Source of the DNA: Datura wrightii
Lineage: Eukaryota > Streptophyta > Magnoliopsida > Solanales > Solanaceae
DNA length: 64,000 nt
Direction: 5' to 3'
NCBI GenBank assembly: GCA_035772735.1
Contig: JASDFA010000010.1
Span: 100,584,001-100,648,000 of the forward strand
How positions within the stretch are numbered: the stretch's first letter is position 1; each line of letters begins with the position of its first letter. The notes below the pieces were generated by a model. The model was not told the origin of the DNA, did not search any database, and saw nothing but the letters and a program-made list of their open reading frames with translations. Made by a program: the position numbers and the translations under genes. Shown here piece after piece: positions 44,189-56,340 of the stretch.

Positions 44189-46289
44189 TGTCACACCCCT
44201 CCTTGGGAGGCATGACTGGCACCTGATGCCTACTAGGATCTGAACTGACTGAGCTGACTAGGCCTAAGCACTTTTGGTGCAGGGCTGGTACTGACTCTTA
44301 CTTCAAGAAAACAACGGGCTATATCTCAACTGTAAATACAACCTCCGGCCGACAAGGCCTTATAGCCACCTGCAAAAGAAAATAGCTAACCAGAACAAGC
44401 AGTAACAGGGAATTCTATGCGGGCCGACAAGACCACCATGATGTCTAGTTATGACTGTAAAGTAAATCCAGAGCTACACCAAACTATGGACGACAAGGCC
44501 GCTAATTTATCTCTGAACAAGGCCCACACGGCCAGCACATGAACTAAAGAACATATAGGCCCCACACGGCCAATATCAGCTAACCATAGGAAAATAGACA
44601 TAATCTGCAAGCCTCTAGGACTAATACGATGGTCGGGACAGGGCCCCGACCTACCCAGAAATTGTACAGTCAAAAGGGGTAAACCTTCTATCTATAGGCT
44701 CTGAAAGAAAGGAGCTAATTGTTCTAATGATGCTGGCTGAAAGCTACGAGGGACCTGCTCCTCGTCTATCTGTACCTGCAGGAAAGTAATGCAGCGCCCC
44801 AGGAAGGGCGTCAGTACAATAGGTACTGAATATGTGAGGCGATAATTGTAAATAACTGAGTAGTAAAGATAATGATGAAATGACTAAAAGAAAGAGGACA
44901 GAAGTCATACCTGAATAGCTGGGTTTCTATGATCTAGTCTACCAATAACTAAAGCAAACAAGAACTATACCTGGCCCCCATAAGCTGGAAGGTACAACCA
45001 GAACAGAATAACCCACTTGGGGACCCCATAAGCCCTGGTGAGTACACGTCAATTTATATACCCTATCAAGATCATAACGGGTCATACTGGTAGCTATATC
45101 AGTCCTGCCAGTCCCCTGGGTCTGCATCTGAGCCCGCTCGGCCCCTAACTGTAGCTGTGTCTTAGTCCAGTAGACTCCTGAAATCTGCACCCCGGGCACC
45201 AGGCTCGTCGAGGGTGTTGTGCCAATACAACATATGTATAATAGTCCAGCCATGGAATGGACTCTATGAAAACCTGGGACCCCATCTTCGTCCCTTGCGG
45301 ACGCATGCCGCTCTTTCTGGAGCGACGTCATCTCGCCCCTGGCGGGCGTCGCAACAGCTAGTAACCCTGAGGTTGCTCATGGAGGGATAGATATTCAAAT
45401 AAAATCCCAACACAGCGTAGAATACTAGTCTCAGCTAATAACAATAACTATTCATGATTACGTACTTCTGATTCTCTTACTGGAATTTAGACCGAGTTAT
45501 AATTCTATAGGAACTAACTTGCTGAAGGAACTGCCTTAACATACCTCGATTGTTGGTTTCTGATTAATTGATAAGTTCCAATTCGTATTCAACAGCTCTT
45601 CCCAACTGAAATCATATTACTGAAAGATAGGACTAGTTTTAACACTAAATCCAGCAAAAAGGAAAACTTTATATCTAAATATCAACTATATTTAAACTTT
45701 ACGGAACACGATCGAAAACTCATAATTTCTTAGGAATCTAGAAGGGAGAAATGCTTACTTTAAGCCTATGATCATATTGACACTAGTTTGGAGCAATTTC
45801 AACAACTTTGGCTCGGCGGGACGATGATTCGCCGAGCGAATTTCACGAAACTAACTTCATAGAAATGCTCCTTGCAGCCTTATACTTCGATACCCAAAGT
45901 TAATTCAGATTTGGACGGCGTTTCGTAGCATAAACGAGGAAGATTTACTTGGTTCCTTCATACCTTTTCTCTGCTGGTCGAGTAATATCTGAAAATAACT
46001 TAAAATCAAACAATAAGACTTATATATACTTGAGGCAGTGGACAAGGAAATGTGGCACGGACCTCAACGCGCCAATTTACGGGCATGCCACATTACGTAA
46101 CACGGAAGGGGGCTTCTCCGTGCAACGTTGCCCATATGGGCAACTTGGTTCAGCCTCCTCTAGTGTAATCTCGACTTTGCACTCGTTCGGCCTTTCCCCG
46201 GGCCCTTTCCTCGTACGTATGGAACTTTAAAGCTCTCAACCAACGTACAAATATGCCGACTAAATGTTAGAAACTGATGGGGTGTAACA
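44189..46289 (-). repeat. E5 5' LTR (right copy)
   Basis: 2101 bp, TGTCACACC...GTGTAACA on the plus strand, matching the left copy throughout. It has the TATATATA box at 46021-46028 and degraded dyads at 46051-46130. No coding content. Confidence 0.93.
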
Positions 46290-46294
46290 TTGCA
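46290..46294. repeat. E5 target-site duplication, right (TTGCA)
   Basis: Pairs with 27981-27985. Confidence 0.95.
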
Positions 46295-47267
46295 GGACTG
46301 CTATGCTCCACCAAGATACGTATTTCCCTCGGATAGTCTTGTACACCCAGAAGATGGAGGCGGCGCATATGAGGGAAAGAGAGGCCAAGAGGGCCAAAAC
46401 TGATAGCTACAGATTCTCTCAGCCGAGGTCAGGTGGTGGGCACCGACAGTAGACCCACCAGAGATCTTCAGCCCCAGCATCTTCAGTGTTAAGTGTTCCA
46501 TCTGGGCTTAAGCACGATCAGAGGGTGCGAGGATTAGGCTCTAGGGGTCAGAGCAGCAGACCCACCGATTCTAGCATCCCAGCTTGCCACAAATGTGGTC
46601 GGGGGTACACGGGCTAGTGCTAAGTAGGTACAGGCGCTTGTTTTAGGTGTGGGAAGCCAGGACACATACTCAGAGATTGCCCAGCAGCGAGACAGGACCA
46701 TGACGGGGGCAGAGGCCAAGCTTCTAGTTTAGTATCCCCTCCCACACGCTCAGCACAGCAAGGGGCATCGACTAGCACATGTGGCGGTCAGCACCAGAAC
46801 AGGTTCTATGCATTAGCATCCTGTTAGGAGCAGGAGGTCTCCCCGAACGTAATCACTGGTATGTTATGAGTTTTCCATCTTGATTTATATGCTTTGTTAG
46901 ATCCAGGGGCTACCTTGTCTTTTGTGACACTTTATGTGACTAGTAATTTTGGAGTCAGTCCCGAAGTCTTGTTAGAACCCTTCTCAGTATCCACTTAGTG
47001 GGTGATTCAGTTGTAGCTAGGCGGGTGTATAGAGGTTGCCCGATCGCAGTCTTTTAGAAAGTCACCTCGGTAGATCTAGTAGAGTTATCCATGACCTATT
47101 TTGATGTTATCCTCGTCATGGATTGTCTATTTGCATGTTATGCCTTAGTTAATTGTAGAACTCGGGCAATAGAGTCTAGATTTCAGGGTGAGCCAGTCTT
47201 AGAGTGGAAGGGTAGTTCAGTTGTGCCTGTAGGTCATTTCATTTCCTACCTTAAGGCCAGAAAGATG

Positions 47268-47317
47268 ATCTTAAAAGGTTGTGTGTACCATTATCTCCAA
47301 AGGTTGTGTGTACCATT
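47268..47317 (+). repeat. 25-bp tandem duplication in E4
   Basis: ATCTTAAAAGGTTGTGTGTA and onward (47268-47292) is repeated at 47293-47317 with two differences. E2 and E3b have one copy. The extra 25 bases shift the frame. Confidence 0.9.
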
Positions 47318-48468
47318 TAGTTAGGGTTAAGGATGTTGCGTTTCATATCCTAAATATCCAGTCAGTTCTAGTGGTATGTGAGTATCCAGAGGTCTTCCTA
47401 GATGATCTACCGGGAATTTCTCCTGAGCGGGAGATTGATTTTAGTATTGACCTTCTTCCCGACACGCAACCTATATCTATTCCTCCCTACTAAATGGCTC
47501 CAGTTGCGCTAAAGGAGTTGAAGGAGCAGTTGAAGGACATATTAGATAAGAGTTTCATTAGACCGAGCAAGTCCCCATGGGGTGCACCAGTTCTTTTTGT
47601 TCGAAAGAAAGATGGTTCTCTCTGTATGTGCAATGATTATTGGCAATTGAATAAGGTCACCATCAAGAATAGGTACCCTCTAACCAGGATTGATGATTTA
47701 TTTGACCAGCTTCAGGGTGAGAAGTGTTTTTTGATGATAGATCTCAGATCCGGGTACCATCAGCTCAGAGTTTGGGAGAGTGACATCTCGAAGATAGCCT
47801 TCAGGACGCGATATGATTATTATGAGTTTGTAGTTATGTCTTTTGGACTAATGAATGCTCCTTTAGATTTTATGGACTTGATAAACAAGGTGTTCAAGCC
47901 AAACCTGGATATGTTCATGACTGTGTTTATTGATGACATCTTGATATACTCTCGAAGCGAGAAGGAGTATGCTGCTCATTTGATGGTGGTGCTATAGACC
48001 CTCAAGGATTGTCAGCTATATGCTAAATTCAACAAGTGCGAGTTTTGGTTGAACTCAGTGGCATTTTTAGGCCATGTGGTATCAAGTGAAGGCATAAAGA
48101 TGGACTCTCAGAAAATAGAAGCGGTGAAGAATTGGCCTAGACCAGTGAATCCTTGGGATATCCGAAGCTTTTTGGTCTTAGCTGGTTATTATTAGATATT
48201 TTTTGAAGGTTTCTCATTGATTGCAGCACCCCTTACCAAATTAACCCAAAAGAAGGTAAAATTCTAATGGTCGAAGGCTTGTGAGAAGAGCTTTCAGGAG
48301 TTGAAGACTCGACTTACTTAAGCACCGGTGTTAACCTACCGGAGGGTACCGATGGGTTTATAGTGTATTGTGATGCTTCAAGGATTAGACTTGGGTGTGT
48401 ATTGATGCAGCACGAGAAGGTTATAGCATATGCCTCCAAAAAGCTAAAAGTTCATGAGAATAATTACC

Positions 48469-49082
48469 CAAATAACCATAAGGAAACAGTACAATCCTCT
48501 GCCTACAAGTCTGTCTAACATCTGGTCCATGAATGGCATCAGAAAGTGATCTATTTGTGTCCAATGGTTCAGCTTCCTGTAATCCATTCATACTCTCCAA
48601 CCGATGACTGGTCATAGAGGAATGAGCTCATTGTTAGCGTTTGGGGCCACCGTGATTCCTCCCTTTTTCAGTACACATTGGACTAGGCTCACCCATTTGT
48701 TGTCTGCAATAGGATAAACCAAACCTACATCCAACCACTTCATGATTTCCTTCTTGACCATATCTTGCATAAGTGGATTCAACCTATGTTGATGCTCAGT
48801 AATCGGAATACACTCTAGCGCTAGCTGGATCCTGTGAGTGCAAATACCGAATGGGATTTCGATAATATCTGCAATGGTCCACCCGATAGCTTTTTTATAT
48901 CTATTCAAAATGGAGACCAAAGCCTCCACTTTCCATTCATCCAAGTCAGCTGCAACAATGACCGGTAAAGTGTTATCGGCTCCCAAAAATACATACTGTA
49001 AATGAGATGGGAGTGTTTTGAGCTCCAATACCAGAGGCTCCTCAATAGATGGCTTGGCTGGTGGGGTCACCCGATTCTTCAA
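48469..49082 (-). pseudogene. pol: E7 RT N-terminal part
   Basis: LKTLPSHLQYVFLGADNTLP leads into the RT start with RYKKAIGWTIADI, MKWLDVGLVYPI, VLKKGGITV and NNELIPL, followed by a TAG where Arg is usual. Readable PVIGWRV, MDYRKLN and FMDQMLDRL extend to about 48480. The catalytic DD box is not present because the element ends first. The spacing from protease is typical of Athila/Tat pol. Confidence 0.86.
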
Positions 49083-49084
49083 GT

Positions 49085-50190
49085 CTATATCAATCTTCTT
49101 TGGAGCATAAGTGTATCACCCCACGCCACCAAGTGCATTAATAATCTCCTCACCCCCATAGATCTCCTCAGCACCAATATCCATCAAAACTGTTGCTAAG
49201 TCATCAAGAATCAACAACTCCTCCATAGTCAGAATTGTGAACTCAGGTTCAACTACATCAATTATGAGACCACCCTCATATCATTTGGTTGCTTCATGGA
49301 TCTGCATACATTGAATGTCACTTCTCATTGTTCAACCGGAATTTAAGCTTTCTAGTCTCCATATCTACAAGAGCATGTCCGGTGGCGAGGAATGGTCTCC
49401 CCAAGATAATGGGGACCTCAAAATCAACTTCATACAGGATGACAAAATCAACCAGAAATATTAAGGACTCTACCTTCACTAGAACATCATAGAGAATTCC
49501 CACCAGATTCTTCACCATACAATCTGCCATCAAAAGCCGCATTGTAGTCGGTTTGGGGGCACCCAAGCCCAACTATTTGAAAACTGCTAATGGCATCAAT
49601 TAATACTAGCGCCAAGATCACATAATGCCTTAGCAAATTAAAGGCTCCAATAGTGCATGGTATGGTGAATGCCCCAGGGTCCTCCTTTTACAGAACAAGA
49701 GAACAGGATGCTATTGCACTACAATGGTGCAAATTGTCTACAGGTTCAAAACTCACAGTCCTCTTTCTAGTGACACGGTCCTTCATGAATTTGGCATAGC
49801 CAGGCATCTGCTCAAGTGCCTCAACTAATGGGGTGTTCACGGACAATTGCTTCAACATGGAAATGAACTTGTGATAATTCCCATCTTTGACCTTTTTCTT
49901 CAACTACTGTGGAAAAGGAGGAGGAGGTTTAGGGATCGGTGTGAACTTTTGTTGTGTCTCCTTCTCTTTCTCATTTCCAGAACCATGCTCCTTTGCATCA
50001 TTAGGAGTAGTCTTTACCACTAAATCTTCAACCAAATTTGGATCCTCAGAATCTGCTATCCTATCATCATTAACCGATACGGGCTCTTCTATTTCATCAA
50101 TCACAATCGGCCTCAGAGGATCAACTGTCGCCTTCCCACTCCTAATAGTGACCGCCATGCAGTGACTATCATTTTTTGGATTTTGCACTG
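49085..50190 (-). pseudogene. pol: E7 linker and protease
   Basis: An acidic linker (50188-49904) has NPKNDSHCMAVTIRSGK, ending PPPPFPQ and a stop. KFISMLKQLSVNTPLVEALE and AKFMKDRV follow. DLGAS (49605-49619) marks the protease active site, with a 2-base loss just after it. Then GLGAPKPTTMRLLMAD, VDFEVPIILGRPFLATG and a degraded stretch reach 49085. This matches the Athila/Tat layout of E1 and E8. Confidence 0.83.
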
Positions 50191-51737
50191 TGTTGCTGGG
50201 AAGTGTGCCTTTCTACCTCTGATTAATTGCAACAGACATCTGACTCAGCTACTGCTCAATCTGCTTAATAGCCACAGCATGTGATTCCACCTTTTGATTC
50301 ATACCAGAAATATCAAAGCAGAGCTCCTTAAAATGGCTATCTGTTGTCTCCATCTTCTTAAGTACCTTAGAAAACATGCCTTCAACCCTTGAACCACTAG
50401 ACTCTGGCTCACGGTTCCTTGGAGGAACATAAAGACCGTTTGTATCATTCTTGTACTCCTCACGCTTTTTCCAGTCTCCATTGTCTCTGTATTGGCCTTG
50501 GGTATAATTGTTATCCTAGTAATAGTTTCGACCTTGGTTCCCTTGACCTTGACGCCAAGAGTCTTGGTTAGACCCTTGTGTGTTGGTCCGGAAACCCGCC
50601 CTTTGATCATTCAGATAGTTAGCTTCTTCCTCAGATTCAGATTCACCTCCATCATTTCTGGGGGCCTTTCCCTGAGAACCCACAACATTAACTTTCTCAG
50701 CTCTGGCTCCCATCAGATGCTTATCAAGAAACCCCATAGTGGTCTTTATCTCAACAATATCTTGATCTCTTTCTTCATCCTTTCTTCTCTGTTTTGCAGA
50801 CATACCTACCACATAAGAACTAGCTGGAATCTCCGACTCTCTTATGTGCCTATCACGGTTGGTTTTGGTGATTCTGTCAAGTAACTCAGCAATTTCCCCA
50901 TAAGTGTGACTCATAAAGGTTCCGCCAGAGATGGTATCAGCCAGTGCCTTGTTGTTAGCATTCAGAGACCTATAGAAGATCTCTAACAATGTATTATTTG
51001 GAATCCTATGATTTGACACCCTTTTGAGCTTCTAGTTGAAACGTAGCCATGTCTCATGAAGTGCCCCTGAATTCAATTACCTCAAGTTATATATCTCATC
51101 TTTCAGCTGGAATGCTTTGGAAGGTGGGAAAAATCTTTCAAGAAAAGCTCTCTTAAGCTCCCCCAAGTAGTGATAGAATCATTTGGCAGCTTAGCCAACC
51201 ACATCGTTGCCTCATTCCCTAATGAAAACGAAAATAACCTCAGTCTGATTGAATCCTGGCTCTCTCTCTCAGTTGTTTGTATGCCTTGCAGATACCAACG
51301 AAATTTGTCAAGTGAGTATGGGAATCATCAGTTGCATGACCCACAAATATTCCCTTCATGTGGAGCAGTTGGATCATAGCACTGGTAATATCAAACTTTG
51401 CCCCAGCAGGCAAAGGGGGAGGGATAATAGCTCCAGTGGCACCAGCTTCGTCTATATCAGCATCATCATCCTCATCGAAATACAGGTATCTCTGCTATTT
51501 TGGACCCCTATGCCTTCTAGCTTGCTCTGCTTCGGCAGCTAGACGTTGCTCTTCGGCAACCCTAGCAAACTCACGACCTCTAGCCTGAGCTTGTTCCTCA
51601 GCCAACATTCTCTCTGTAGCTTGTTCCACTGTTTCTTGCTCTTGGATGTTGGCCATTCTTCTCAAGTTTCTCAGTTTCTGCTCAAGTTCGTGATCAATTT
51701 GAACTAGGGATTTTCCTGGGCTCCCAGTACTTGGCAT
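50191..51737 (-). pseudogene. gag: E7 gag
   Basis: The N-terminal part (51737-51495) is highly charged and probably helical, rich in E, Q, A and R. A capsid core with IQLLHMKGIFVGHATDDSHT follows near 51360-51320, then a shifted section. An open stretch (51019-50516) contains LLEIFYRSLNANNKALAD, GEIAELLDRI, and an Asn/Gln/Gly-rich tail. No zinc knuckle is readable. At least four stops or shifts occur. Confidence 0.82.
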
Positions 51738-51842
51738 GCACGAACCTATGACCTATTAAAAACAAAGACAACAAAAGAAAAATAAAAAGGAAATAAGAAC
51801 CAACAGTAAAGCAAACACAATTAACAAAAGCCTTAGCCATGA

Positions 51843-51860
51843 TCCCCGCCAACGGTGCCA
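51843..51860 (-). other. E7 primer binding site
   Basis: TGGCACCGTTGGCGGGGA on the minus strand, eight bases from the LTR edge. It is the same class as E1's site with several differences. Confidence 0.8.
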
Positions 51861-51868
51861 AAATTTGA

Positions 51869-53429
51869 TGTCGCCAAAATTACACCTAGCAATTGAGATA
51901 TAAAGCAGTCAATGTCAAATGTAGAACCCAACGAAGGTTGAGGCCAATCTCACAAGGAATATGGAAAGAACTTGAGTTAATGCGAATAGCCATTACTGTC
52001 GGGTTTACTTATTTTCTAAGGGGAAAAGAATAAACTACTAAACAAGAGTAATAAAAACTACTAAATGCTTAAGTCAAATTAGGTTTGTATTCAATCCACA
52101 AATTGACTAGGATTGTGTTGCCCAAGACTTCATAACCACAAGGCTTTTGCACTAGTGATGTATTCCGGTGTTTAGCATGCAATATCAGTAAGTTAGGTTC
52201 ACCTAAATGGTTGGTCCCCTATCTAGATAATTATCACCATGCTACTTGGTCTGTATACGGATGTATGCTTAATTGACCCTTACCCTTAATATTGAATTAG
52301 CTATCCTCGGACAAGTTCACACTATTACATGAGGGTTGATAGCCTCAAATCTCCGTTATTAATCCCTTTTTCCATTCACTACCTCCTTAATCTGGTAAGT
52401 AAGAATAAGGCGAGTTCTAACATTTGCAACCGTTATGAAATAATTAAAATGGAGGGAAAAACAATACATGCATTAAACCTCGTTCAACAATCACTAAGTG
52501 TTAAACCTATGTGTGTTAATTCACCATGGTTCCCACAACCCTAGTTATGGGTTTAGCTACTCATGCTTGAAAATCACAATCACAAAATAAAGAATAAATC
52601 ATAATTGTTACTTACAAGAATTCGTAGAAGAAAACCAAGTGAATTGAATATAACTCCAAAATCAAAGAACAAAAATCCAAGGTTGTTTTAATCCTCCAAA
52701 TTCAAAAACAAAATTATAAACTTCGTTTCTTGAAACTTGATGGCAGTCAGTAACACCTGAAATTACTATTTAAAGCTGTAAAATTTTGTAACCTCTAAAA
52801 TAAACCTAAACAAATTATTTATAGACATGAAACAAATCATTTCCAAAATCTATTTGGATTCTGGTGTCGGCAGGTACCACGGTCCATTGGTAGATTCAGC
52901 AAATCGTTAGAGTGTCTCGTTGTTCCAGTCGTTGCTTCCCTCAGACTTGACACCTTTCAACATACGGCCCCAAACAATGACTCGTTCTAAGATCCCAGGA
53001 GTCATTGATCCTATTCGTTGTTTCCTAGTCGTTTGATCATTGTTTCTAAACGTAAAGGTGTGAGCCCTCAGAATGACCCGTCCTTAGAAAGTACAGCCCG
53101 TCCTATTTGTCCGTTGTACACAGCCCGATCTTGGTCAATTTCTCAGATATTTTCCACGACCACACAGGACGATCCGTAGTAGGTTCGTACAACCCATAGG
53201 AGCCAACCGTTCTATGAGACTTCAGTTTGCCAACTTTTCTGTATCTTCCCATGATCAATCAGAACAGCCCGTTGTAAGGATCAACGGTCCGTAGTGCAGC
53301 TCGTCTAAGGCAACTTTTTATATATTCAGTTTTTCTTCTCAACTTTTATTGCTATGGCCCATTTTACCTGCAAAACTACTAAAATGCATCATATCTATAT
53401 AAGTGTACCTAAAGTCATGTACATTCACA
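51869..53429 (-). repeat. E7 5' LTR
   Basis: The inner edge is clear (TGTCGCCAAAATT at 51869). The outer edge is placed at ACATTCACA but could be anywhere to 53449. TATAAATAA on the minus strand lies near 52823. Upstream of it (52862-53330) are degenerate repeats of CCGTTGTA / TCCGTAGT type, with one perfect ACGGTCCGT at 53284-53292. No coding content. Confidence 0.7.
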
Positions 53430-53449
53430 GAGTTTTAAGCGTCGCTAGT

Positions 53450-54530
53450 TGTCACGACCTGAATGGAGGCCCGAATCGTAGATACGGGACAAGGGACCCC
53501 GAGAGACCCTAAGTAGACCCGTGGCATAAGCATACAACTAAATCATTCAATAAACTGAAGAAATCATCAATATAATCTCAGCGAAAGTCTAATTCAACAT
53601 CACGTCAAAATAACATCCGAAGCTAACACATACATAAGTTTGAAAAGCCTCTAATATGGACGAGTTGATGGGAAAATACCCTACCTAAATCGATAATACT
53701 GAATCTGAAAATACATAAAGGAAAATGATAGCCTAGTCCTCGAAGGATGAGGACTAATCAATCCAAGCAGATACTAACTCCAGAAAACTGTTTAAGAGCG
53801 GGGCTGAAGCTGCGAGCCGGGTCCGATATCATGGAATGATACAACATAGAAAGTATGCGGTCAATACGTGGAGTGTACCGAGTATGCAAGATAAGCAAAA
53901 CTGCTTAAGTAAAGTATGTCATTTAAAACATTTCATAATACATCATAAGCTTTCAAGTCTAAGAAGAAGGGCTACATGCATTTATTATGAAATCGTAATC
54001 GTATCATGACATGACGATGCATAGCTTTATAACATCATAACTGACTCGAATGACTCAAAGGTGAAACATGACATTTATAATAAAAGTTGAACAATGAGTC
54101 AACCTTGCTTTTAGAATATGCGTGTGTAAAGTAATCACCCTGAGTAATGAATATGCAAATCCGAATAGTATAGACAGTGGGAGGCTTGTCACATAACCGA
54201 CATACCACGATAGAGCTTACGTGGTTGCAACTATCACACTCAAGTGGGTAGAGCCGTATATAACATTTTCAGGGCTATGGACGATACCATGATATCGATA
54301 TCAAGCTCAATGGCCAATAGGGCTGGGGATAGCTCACAAGGGAGGTCCCAAAGTAATAAGTATAAGTATAAATCCACGTTGGCGCGTAGTTCTGAAGCAT
54401 AGGGTGCTCGACCCTTAGCCTACTCGGTGCTAGACATTACTCCCAAAAACATGCATATGCTTTACACCGTTATTCAACGAAGCTCAACATCGTCTATTGC
54501 TCAATCATCAAATACATCTCAAATATGAAA
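53450..54530 (-). repeat. E2/E3-type LTR fragment (3' portion)
   Basis: Begins TGTCACGACCTG, like the E9 LTR, and contains the compound palindrome with GATATCGATATC near 54293-54304. Homology to LTR A stops near 54530, before U3. No primer site adjoins it on the left, so it is the remains of a 3' LTR of a minus-strand element whose body is gone. Confidence 0.82.
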
Positions 54531-54889
54531 TCACCACTAAAGTTAATGACTTGATTTGCATCGTCAGCATTGGGTTCGACCTCAAGAGGATCGACCTATA
54601 AACAACATCGGACTCCTGGACCAGTGGCTAAATATACTAACCTACAAGTCGGAACAAGAACTCCTGGTGTTGAAACCTCAACTGCTCCACAATGTTAGGG
54701 TACAGCTCCAAGCCATTGGAGCTAATCATCCTCTCCTCAATGATTCTTCGATGAACCCTGCCATTGACTGTACCACATTCTTATAAGTAGCCCTCCCTGG
54801 CGCCCTGAACTAGCCACCTGAGTCCATACTTAACTTAAATAGAGAAAAGCATGAAACTGACCAAAAAGCATGAAAATAGAGTTGAGGAC
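54531..54889. other. Unassigned segment
   Basis: It holds a 76-codon plus-strand reading frame (54556-54786) whose protein I do not recognise. It has no match to other parts of the window. It may be the outer part of E8's LTR, since that would give an LTR of about 1.67 kb, but there is no second LTR copy to prove it. Confidence 0.35.
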
Positions 54890-56214
54890 CGGCGCTCCAC
54901 CGAATGACACCGGTGAAATGCTAGTCAACTATAGTTGTCTACCGTGCTAAGGATGGAGACCGGTGGACCCAAGAATTGCACTGGTGAACACAAAAGTGAT
55001 CAAGAACTTTCTGGTCATCAAATGTGACCGACTTTTGGTCCATGGATCAACACTAGCGAACTGCCAGTGCCAATGCTGAAGTACTCAAAAACTCACTGTC
55101 CTTTATCTGTGACTGATCGGCAGCCCGCGACAAGCACTGGCGAATTGCCGGTAAATCGTAAATGACGCCCCTTAGTAAGGGGTAAAAACATCAAGCACTG
55201 AAAAAGAGGAGTAGATTTGTGCCCTATTTGTGTGCATCTCAAAAAGGAACTAAACATTCCATTCAGAGATTATTGATTAATCTATTGAATTGGCTGGTAT
55301 TAAAATAGAGAGAAGTAGTGTGAGAAAGACTCGTCTTCTTTATTGAGAAGGTAGAAAACGCTATTGGAGCTTCGACCTTGCTTGAATTTTTCTCACTCAG
55401 TCTGTGAATAGATATTGAATTGTTGTTGACCGCAATGTCTTACTTTACTCACATGAGTAGCTAAATTCTTTGCTAGGGGTGTGTGAATGATTGGGATTGA
55501 TGTGCATTGGGTATTGGGTATTTGATCTTAGATTTACTAAATTGATATAATTTTAGTGTTTCCTCCGAGTTTTAAGTTGAATACTCATAGTTGCAAATGT
55601 GGGTTACATTTTCTTACTTTAATTTTTCTTTAAAAAAGAATTTAAAGAATGGGTGTGGAAATACTACTAGGTAATTGGGTAGTAATTATGTTCGTTTTTG
55701 CTAGACTAGCCAAAACCCATTATTACACACCCATTAAGGAACTAAGCTAGAAATAGTAGATTCGTACCAAAGTTAATGTGGTTGTTCTAAAAAGGAACCT
55801 TGGGTTTTGATAAAACCTGAGGTTTAAGGCATCTAATTGGCTGAGACACATAAGATGCCACCTAATCCGAAGCTAATCATACTATTGAGTAAAGTTAGGA
55901 GCTATTAGCAAACCAAATTCAATGATGCCCCTATCAATATCACACCCCTGGTAGTCTTTCCTTTGGTATTTTCTATACATTGCCCCTGTTTTTAGTGTGC
56001 AAATCCATATTTTATTTTATAAATTGTTATACCCCCAATTTTCCCTTATTTGTCTTGCAACATTTGATGCGAGTTAGTTCAATTTAATAGATGACTATTG
56101 TGTGATCAGTTAACATTCCTTGTGGGATTCCACCCCGACACCCATCGGGTTTAATTTTTTTATAATGACTGTGTACATTCTTTTGTAAATAATAGTGTAT
56201 TTTGGACGTTATCA
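54890..56214 (+). repeat. E8 5' LTR (left edge unresolved)
   Basis: The right edge at TTATCA, five bases before the primer site, is clear. The U3-like part (54890-55180) holds CACCGGTG (54908-54915) and related ACCGGTGG, CACTGGTGAA and CCGGCG units. A weak TATTAAAATAG lies near 55299. The rest is AT-rich leader. No gene is seen. Confidence 0.65.
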
Positions 56215-56218
56215 AAAA

Positions 56219-56236
56219 TGGCACCATTGCCTGGGA
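56219..56236 (+). other. E8 primer binding site
   Basis: TGGCACCATTGCCTGGGA lies right after the LTR. It is the same class as E1's, with two substitutions. Confidence 0.8.
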
Positions 56237-56340
56237 ATGTAGATTGATAGCCTCTAGTTGTTGTTATTTTGAATTGATCTTACATCTTGATTTGTTGGAC
56301 TTTACAATTGTGGTTGGTGCCTTCTAGGTTGAACTTGATA

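Larger units (their letters stand above)
27986..46289 (-). mobile_element. E5: chromovirus lacking RT/RNase H, minus strand, carrying nested E6
   Basis: Complete ends: LTRs at 27986-30079 and 44189-46289, 5-bp TSD, primer site and polypurine tract in place. Its own length is about 7.9 kb once E6 and the duplicated site are removed. Gag, protease and integrase are related to E6 and form a sister family. Protease runs directly into integrase, with RT and RNase H absent. Over the first 155 bases of the two LTRs I count 11 differences, more than between E6's LTRs, which fits E5 being older. Confidence 0.93.
46290..48468 (+). pseudogene. pol: E4 gag end, protease, RT, start of RNase H
   Basis: Gag resumes with KMEAAHMREREAKRAKTD and an intact zinc knuckle CFRCGKPGHILRDC (46639-46680). 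Protease keeps ALLDPGATLSF (Asp at 46900-46902) but is shifted near 47000. A 25-bp tandem duplication (47268-47317) adds a frameshift. RT spans about 47494-48060 with FIDD at 47926-47937, and several changes at conserved sites (CNDYWQLN for CIDYRQLN). A stop at 47995 and further stops lead into RNase H, which ends at 48468, where minus-strand E7 begins. Confidence 0.87.
48469..53429 (-). mobile_element. E7: Athila/Tat-type element, minus strand, cut inside RT
   Basis: Reading leftward: 5' LTR (51869 to about 53429), primer site, gag, protease, and the first quarter of RT. It then breaks at 48469 against E4 RNase H in the opposite orientation. No TSD is visible, so this looks like a rearrangement rather than a simple insertion. 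The outer LTR edge is uncertain. Confidence 0.8.

Noticed and set aside
44939..45331. 130-codon minus-strand frame
   Set aside because: It lies wholly inside E5's LTR and the other LTR copy does not keep it open.
50492..50884. 130-codon plus-strand frame
   Set aside because: Antisense to E7 gag; its hydrophobic content reflects the reverse of charged gag codons.
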